Shown here: piece after piece, positions 7,192 to 11,412 of the stretch
Position numbering within the stretch: position 1 is the stretch's first letter
How the letters are laid out: each line of letters opens with the position of its first letter
Assembly (NCBI GenBank): GCA_028565635.1
Contig: JAOXYB010053412.1
Span: 1 to 11,412 of the forward strand
From: Phoronis ovalis
Taxonomy: Eukaryota > Phoronida > Phoronidae
Direction: 5' to 3'
Length of the DNA: 11,412 nucleotides
The notes under the pieces: model-generated
The model's input: the letters and a program-made list of their open reading frames with translations, nothing else
Databases searched by the model: none
Told to the model about the DNA's origin: nothing
Made by a program: the position numbers and the translations under genes

Positions 7192-10100
7192 CTGCAATGT
7201 ATGAGATTGTATTGCAGAGTATGCTAAAGTGTGACCAGATATAAATGTGCCAAAGTTAAATCAGTGTAACTAAAAAAAATTTGGTTAAATTAAAAAAACC
7301 GAGATATCAACTGTCTAATTGTATTTTCTTTACATTATTAAATTAATCGGCTTCATGTATGTTATCTTTTTTTCTTATTGTGCTATATTCTTTTTCAACT
7401 TCAGTGTTATGGAAGTAGATGTAAATATCACACATTTTAGTGACATGAGTAATATTTAAAAAGTCAGTGGAATGCATATTTTTATTATTTAATTTCTTAA
7501 CTGCATTTTGTTTCAAATAAATTCTCTCTATTCAAACTTACTGTAGGATGTGGCTATATCATGACTAAGTCCTAAACTACAACTTTTAATTCTGAAATCA
7601 TATTTAATCTTTTTCTACAAATAATATATTCAGTAGGGCCCTCAATGGCAGTCATCTTTGAGTGTTGCAGATCTAGAATTTGATGTTTCACACATTTGAA
7701 GCAGGCCAGATTAAAAAAATTCATGGCAGTCTCTTTTTGCTCAAGAACAAATTAAATCATAAGAAAATACTAAATTTTAGAATTATAGTACCATTACCAG
7801 GAAATATACCTGATTTTAATTTGTTTAAGGCTTAAAATCTCCAAAAATGCTCTAGTTCACAAATGTTGTTTTTGTTTAATCAAGGAATTATAATAATGTC
7901 ATATAATGTTCCTATTGAGATTTGAATTGAGTACATTATTTGTATCAAGTTTGGAAAGTATCTTTTGAGAAAAATCAAAATTTTAAACTTTGCGCATTTA
8001 TTTCCGGTCACCCGGTATATTGTCCATCGCACTTTATGTTACTGCAACAAAAATATCTCATTCTTTTAGTTACCTTTATCATAAAAAGAGTAAAATCTAT
8101 AAAAAGAATGAATTCAGATTTTGTTGAATTGCCCACAGAACAAAAAAAGAGATGTGTGTTGGTCATAAGGTTCACACACAATACCCTTCAGCACTAGATT
8201 GGTAATGCAAGTATTATCACATGATAAGTAGATATACATCCAACTTTATGGACAGTAAAATTTAACACATATGTGTGTACCATTCAATTGTTTTCTTTAT
8301 ATTCAAGTTACAAAGCAGATTTTGGGAGGCAAAAATGATGGGCAAAGAGTTTTATGTTTTATGGTTTAATTCGCTTAATTTTTAACTTAAGTTACATCAA
8401 AACATATATAGATCTGAAAGGCTGCTTTCAAAGATAACTTACCACTGCCAGATAAAAATCAGTGCAGTGACTACTAAAATCAATAGTACAACACCTCCAA
8501 TAGCCCCACCTATTGCTGCATCAGGATCGCCTACTGCAAAGGAAAACTTATAATAAAATAAATTTTTATGAAGGGAAATCATATTCTTACCTTTAAAGTA
8601 GCAAATGCATATGTTTGACAAGGAATATGTATTGTAATATTTGAATAGTTGTCCAATAATACAATCTGCACACCAACTTTAAAGTCAATAGGTGTGTTAG
8701 TTGAGCATTTATTAATAAGTAAACTTGATTTAATTTTACAGTTTTTGTTTAAAAATCACTGGAGCATTTACAGACTTTTAGGCAACTAAGGCAATAAAAT
8801 TTAGTTCTTCATTTACCTGATTCTTGAGCTGCAGTTTTTTCAGAACCAGTAACAACTGTTGATGGTATAACTAAAAACATTCAAATGGTTTCTGATTTTA
8901 TAGTAAATTAAAAGTATTTAAAAACAATCCGATACAGCAGATTTGCTAAATCTGTACAACTGTAAACATGCATCATCTAAATATTTGTCGTATGTAGCTA
9001 AAATACCAGTTGGAGTTGGTATAACATATTTATCCATTTGGGAATGTATAACAGCGTATGGTCAGATTTTAATATGGTTTCACTGCAAAGATTCATATCT
9101 TAGCAGAAAATGATAGAAATACACATGAACTATACTAATTAGATGTTACATTCATTCTAGTATGTAAACGTAGAAGTTGGGTTCACTTTTAGCTTTTGTT
9201 ACACAAACAAAAATGTAAGCATACTGTATTTAAGTTTGTTCAAGATATACGATTATAAAATTTTTTATTTTACCAGTTGCAATAAGGGAAAATCCTCTCT
9301 TGGTCACTGAATCATCTGAACGAAATTTTAACTTGATACCATTGGTTGAAGATGTGGTGTTAAATGAAATTGTACCGCACTGCTTGCCCAATATGACATA
9401 GGTATTATCATAATTTTGATCATCTGTTGATATTTCTTCTATCATAAACCAGTCGTTGTTACAGTTATTATCCTCCAGCACGAATGACAGTGCAGCAATC
9501 TGGATAATGTGATTCTCTGGAGCTTCAATTTTTATTTCACAGTTTTTATCATCAGAATGGATGATTCTGACTTATTACATTCACTGACTCGTGTGCCCGA
9601 AGTTTCACATTTTCCTCAACGCACATCTCGTAAAACTTGTTGCCACCTGAAAAAAACAAGGAAGATGTTTAATTTAAGTTCTTATAATTAATAAAAACAG
9701 GAAAAAAAACAATATTGTGCTCCATAATGACAATGTAATATACTAGCTAGCTGATAAAAATATAATAAATCTATCTTTTGCATGTTCAATTCATTAATAA
9801 TCTTACAGATTTGTGTACAACATTTGGTCCCAATGCAATGTTATGTCCATAGCATGCAATAAGTTTTTTTCATAAACAAGCCCAAATCTATCAATGAAGC
9901 TGTAACAGTTTAATAAATAATGCCACTCTGTGTAATGGTGATTTAACTTTCAGTTGCATAACATGCAAAAAATAAAGTATTGCTACCAAAAAATATAAAC
10001 CAAAAACATAACCTAAGAATTAATAGCCTTTTCAAACACTAAAAATGTAAAATAACATGATTGTTTAGAGCTTGTTTGTTTTATTTTAGTGTGATAGATA

Positions 10101-10643
10101 ATGGATATAAATCTGTAAAACTAAAGCATTAAATATTATTTCTTACATTTATAAACACTTGCTGTCACTAGTAACATAATGTTCATAATTAAAACTAGAA
10201 CATGTGTACCATGCATATAAGTATAGCATGATCTTTTAACTTTAGAAAATATTATGTACCTTGATACTTTAGGGCAAAACCTCTTTTATTATAAAAGCGG
10301 TCGCTGCTGAATTGTATCATCACATTAGCTCTGGGATATAGAAGCATTGGTGAAGATGGACCATTTCCTGAAAGCCTATCTGTTATACTTAAACCATCTT
10401 GATACACTTTCATCCAGTCACAGTAACCACCACAATATGAATGACGTAAATCAACTAATTCAAAATCTCTTAATCTTATTTCAAACACGTGGTCACTATA
10501 TGGAATTAATACTGAGCAGTTGTTGAACCAAAGGTGGCGATAATTCTGTGGATAATCTGGTGACATAATTATACCACTCTCTCTGTTAATTACAGGTACT
10601 GTACTTGGTGATTCACACAATTCAAATAAAGCACTGTCTGTGG
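6663..10643 (-). CDS. Gene B: CUB-domain single-pass receptor with tyrosine-motif tail (5' end missing)
   Basis: Five exons on the - strand join in consistent phases: CUB1 10643-10260, CUB2 9646-9274, stalk 8870-8817, transmembrane 8533-8443, tail 7191-6663. Phases are 1-1, 1-1, 1-1, 1-2 and 2-stop, the usual shuffling-friendly phase 1 for extracellular domains. CUB domains bind protein or carbohydrate partners in many extracellular proteins, so the product is inferred to be a cell-surface receptor that recruits SH2 proteins through its tail. The first exon shown begins in phase 1, so the start codon, signal peptide and possibly more domains lie beyond the window. CUB2 is 373 bases, one more than a phase-preserving length, and its two halves read in different frames; as given, the message would stop at 9554-9552. 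Either an assembly indel or a real loss of function. I do not recognise a named orthologue. Confidence 0.78.
7192..8442 (-). other. Intron of gene B between membrane and tail exons
   Basis: Begins GTAAGT next to the membrane exon and ends TTGCAG before the tail. It is 1.25 kb and AT-rich. Its place and phase match the 1.5 kb intron of gene A. The 85-codon + strand open frame at 7940-8197 has no recognisable features and I treat it as chance. Confidence 0.7.
8443..8533 (-). CDS. Gene B transmembrane exon
   Basis: The acceptor CCTTTGCAG precedes 8533 and the donor GTAAGT follows 8443. The exon is 91 bases, phase 1 in and phase 2 out. The encoded segment starts GDPDAAIGGAIGG and runs through a strongly hydrophobic stretch rich in Leu, Val and Ile to WQW, the last Trp being split across the intron. 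It has a G-x-x-x-G motif (GGAIG). The bases 8493-8504 are the exact complement of 401-412 in gene A, and the split last codon is also TG|. A clear single membrane helix, and the best evidence that genes A and B are related. Confidence 0.88.
8817..8870 (-). CDS. Gene B extracellular stalk mini-exon
   Basis: 54 bases with an acceptor of the TTTTTAG type before 8870 and donor GTAAAT after 8817, phase 1 at both ends. It encodes a short Ser/Thr-rich linker (VIPSTVVTGSEKTAAQES) between CUB2 and the membrane. Being a multiple of three it could be skipped without changing frame. Support is splice sites plus phase fit only, since it is too short for homology. Confidence 0.7.
8871..9273 (-). other. Intron of gene B between CUB2 and stalk exons
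   Basis: Starts GTAAAA after CUB2. Contains a sequence resembling the start of the stalk exon at 9024-9007 followed by a GT donor, but lacking an AG acceptor (see findings). Otherwise AT-rich and featureless. Confidence 0.55.
9274..9646 (-). CDS. Gene B CUB2 exon, with internal frameshift
   Basis: The acceptor is TTTTTTTCAG before 9646 and the donor GTAAAA after 9274. The four conserved CUB cysteines are present: EMC, KNC, NNC-NNDW and KQCG. The closing strand has KFRSDD then KRGFSLIAT, matching the CUB pattern F-x-S-D ... G-F. The first part (to HPF) reads in the frame entered from CUB1 and meets TGA at 9554-9552. The rest, from about 9571, reads in the next frame. The exon length of 373 is 1 modulo 3, whereas phase 1-1 needs 0, so one base is extra. 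An internal AAG acceptor at 9571 would rescue the frame but would delete the first cysteine and has no pyrimidine tract. An NTT glycosylation site lies in the C-terminal half. Confidence 0.75.
9647..10259 (-). other. Intron of gene B between CUB1 and CUB2
   Basis: About 610 bases, starting GTACAT and ending in a T-rich tract with CAG. No genes or clear repeats seen. Confidence 0.65.
10260..10643 (-). CDS. Gene B CUB1 exon
   Basis: 384 bases in phase 1-1 with acceptor TTTTTAG and donor GTACAT. The CUB signature is clear: a first cysteine at residue 10 of the exon, SGIIMSPDYPQNY, NNC at 41-43, IRLRDFELVD, CDWMKVYQDG, and FSSDRFYNKRGFALKY at the end. The cysteine pattern is unusual. The second pair is C71 and C75, only four residues apart (YCGGYC), and the usual Cys-Gly after the DG turn is replaced by LSGNGPSSP. 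NCS at 42-44 is an N-glycosylation sequon. The frame stays open upstream to the acceptor, so this is an internal exon, not a start. Confidence 0.88.
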
Positions 10644-11412
10644 CTAAAAATTAAACAAAGCAAATACGATATTGGTAAGTGATCATAAATTGCGCCATTA
10701 AGCATACGATTTAATATTAATATTAGAGAGGTTAGCTAAACTATTGGTACAAGTATTAGTTTGTAATGTAATGCCATCTAGGATATATAAACCTCTAATA
10801 GTTGTAGAGTTTTATATATCCCAGTGCATATCAGAGTATGAATAAGCAAAAAAATATTATGTTACATTTAAAACTTATAAGTTCTTGAAATGTTGTGTCA
10901 AATGACTTAGGTTCTAAACAACACATAGAGTGTAAACATTCTGTGGCAAAAATTGTAGCCAGTAATCTCTTTATTTAATTGAAAATAACCCTGCAACACA
11001 TTTCAGAATCATATAGGGCATACATATATACGACTCTCATCTAGTAATTTAATATGCCAGCAGAGGGCCAATCAGATGCGAACGCACCCCTCTTCTGGAA
11101 GGACAGGAACATTTTTTCTACTGGTGTTATGTACGGATGCACCCAATTTTTCCTGAAACCATTTTTTATGTCTGCCCATTTAATTCACAAAGATCAGACA
11201 AACAAAAGGTATATTAATTTTTATGCCCATCCACCATAGTGGAATGGGCATATTGTCGTAGTGTAGGCGTCGTCGTCGTCCTTTGTCTTGCAATAACAGC
11301 TTGTTTTTACCTGATCGGCTTCATATTCGGCACATGTTAAATACAGGTCAAAGTGCAGGTCTGTTATACTTTTGACCTAGATTACTTCCAATATGGCCGA
11401 CTGGTGGCCATG
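10644..11412 (-). other. Upstream intron of gene B and repeat DNA
   Basis: Must be intron of gene B next to CUB1, because CUB1 is an internal exon. AT-rich to about 11050; I find no further CUB exon or signal peptide on the - strand. From about 11050 base composition rises in GC and repeat-like sequence begins. Confidence 0.5.
11200..11412. repeat. Interspersed repeat beginning at a strong hairpin
   Basis: ATGCCCATCCAC (11223-11234) pairs with GTGGAATGGGCAT (11239-11251), giving 12 base pairs with one bulged A around a four-base loop. A GTC/CGT microsatellite run (about 11268-11281) and a GC-richer tract follow to the window end. The right end is not seen. It looks like the terminus of a dispersed repeat of invertebrate type; no class can be given. 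Confidence 0.5.

Noticed and set aside
7940-8197. 85-codon + strand open frame
   Set aside because: Lies inside the gene B intron opposite to its direction, with no family features.
9509-9691. 60-codon + strand open frame
   Set aside because: Antisense shadow of the CUB2 exon and its acceptor region.
11268-11281. CGTCGTCGTCGTC run as a microsatellite of interest or CRISPR-like repeat
   Set aside because: Only about four units, part of the repeat at the window end. No CRISPR architecture anywhere in the window.

Overview
This is an AT-rich animal genomic window with spliced genes, long introns and nested transposon debris. Nothing in it looks bacterial: exons are bounded by GT/AG sites with consistent phases. 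The domain style (CUB domains, single-pass receptors with tyrosine-rich tails) and the repeat types (a decayed LINE, a GC-tipped MITE, a hammerhead-like core) point to a marine invertebrate. A mollusc, perhaps a bivalve, is my best guess, at low confidence.

The window holds two convergent (tail-to-tail) transmembrane receptor genes. On the + strand only the 3' end of gene A is present: a transmembrane exon (372-465), a 1.5 kb intron and a tyrosine-rich cytoplasmic exon (1998-2226). The tail appears to continue in another frame to 2363. On the - strand the 3' part of gene B reads from high to low coordinates: CUB1 (10643-10260), CUB2 (9646-9274), stalk (8870-8817), transmembrane (8533-8443) and a 175-residue cytoplasmic tail with stop codon (7191-6663). 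Both transmembrane exons enter in phase 1 and leave in phase 2. Both encode a G-x-A-I-G-G start to the membrane helix and share a 12-base DNA match, so they look like paralogues. Their tails differ. Gene A has YVNM and three YxxL-type sites in a degenerate repeat. Gene B has YxxP, YxN and one ITIM-like site. This resembles a paired-receptor arrangement, possibly immune or recognition receptors; that function is inferred.

Each gene carries one apparent single-base frameshift, in the gene A tail near 2207-2212 and in gene B CUB2 between 9554 and 9571. Either both are decaying alleles or the assembly has uncorrected indels.

Between the genes lie an element with long inverted ends (4083-4691) and a 5'-truncated, degraded non-LTR retrotransposon (about 4722-6215). 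The latter is split by a roughly 430 bp MITE (5151-5577) with inverted termini and a target duplication. The first 150 bases hold a short inverted repeat around a hammerhead-ribozyme-like core on the - strand. The last 200 bases are an unclassified interspersed repeat with a strong hairpin. The remaining stretches are AT-rich introns or intergenic DNA without recognisable genes.
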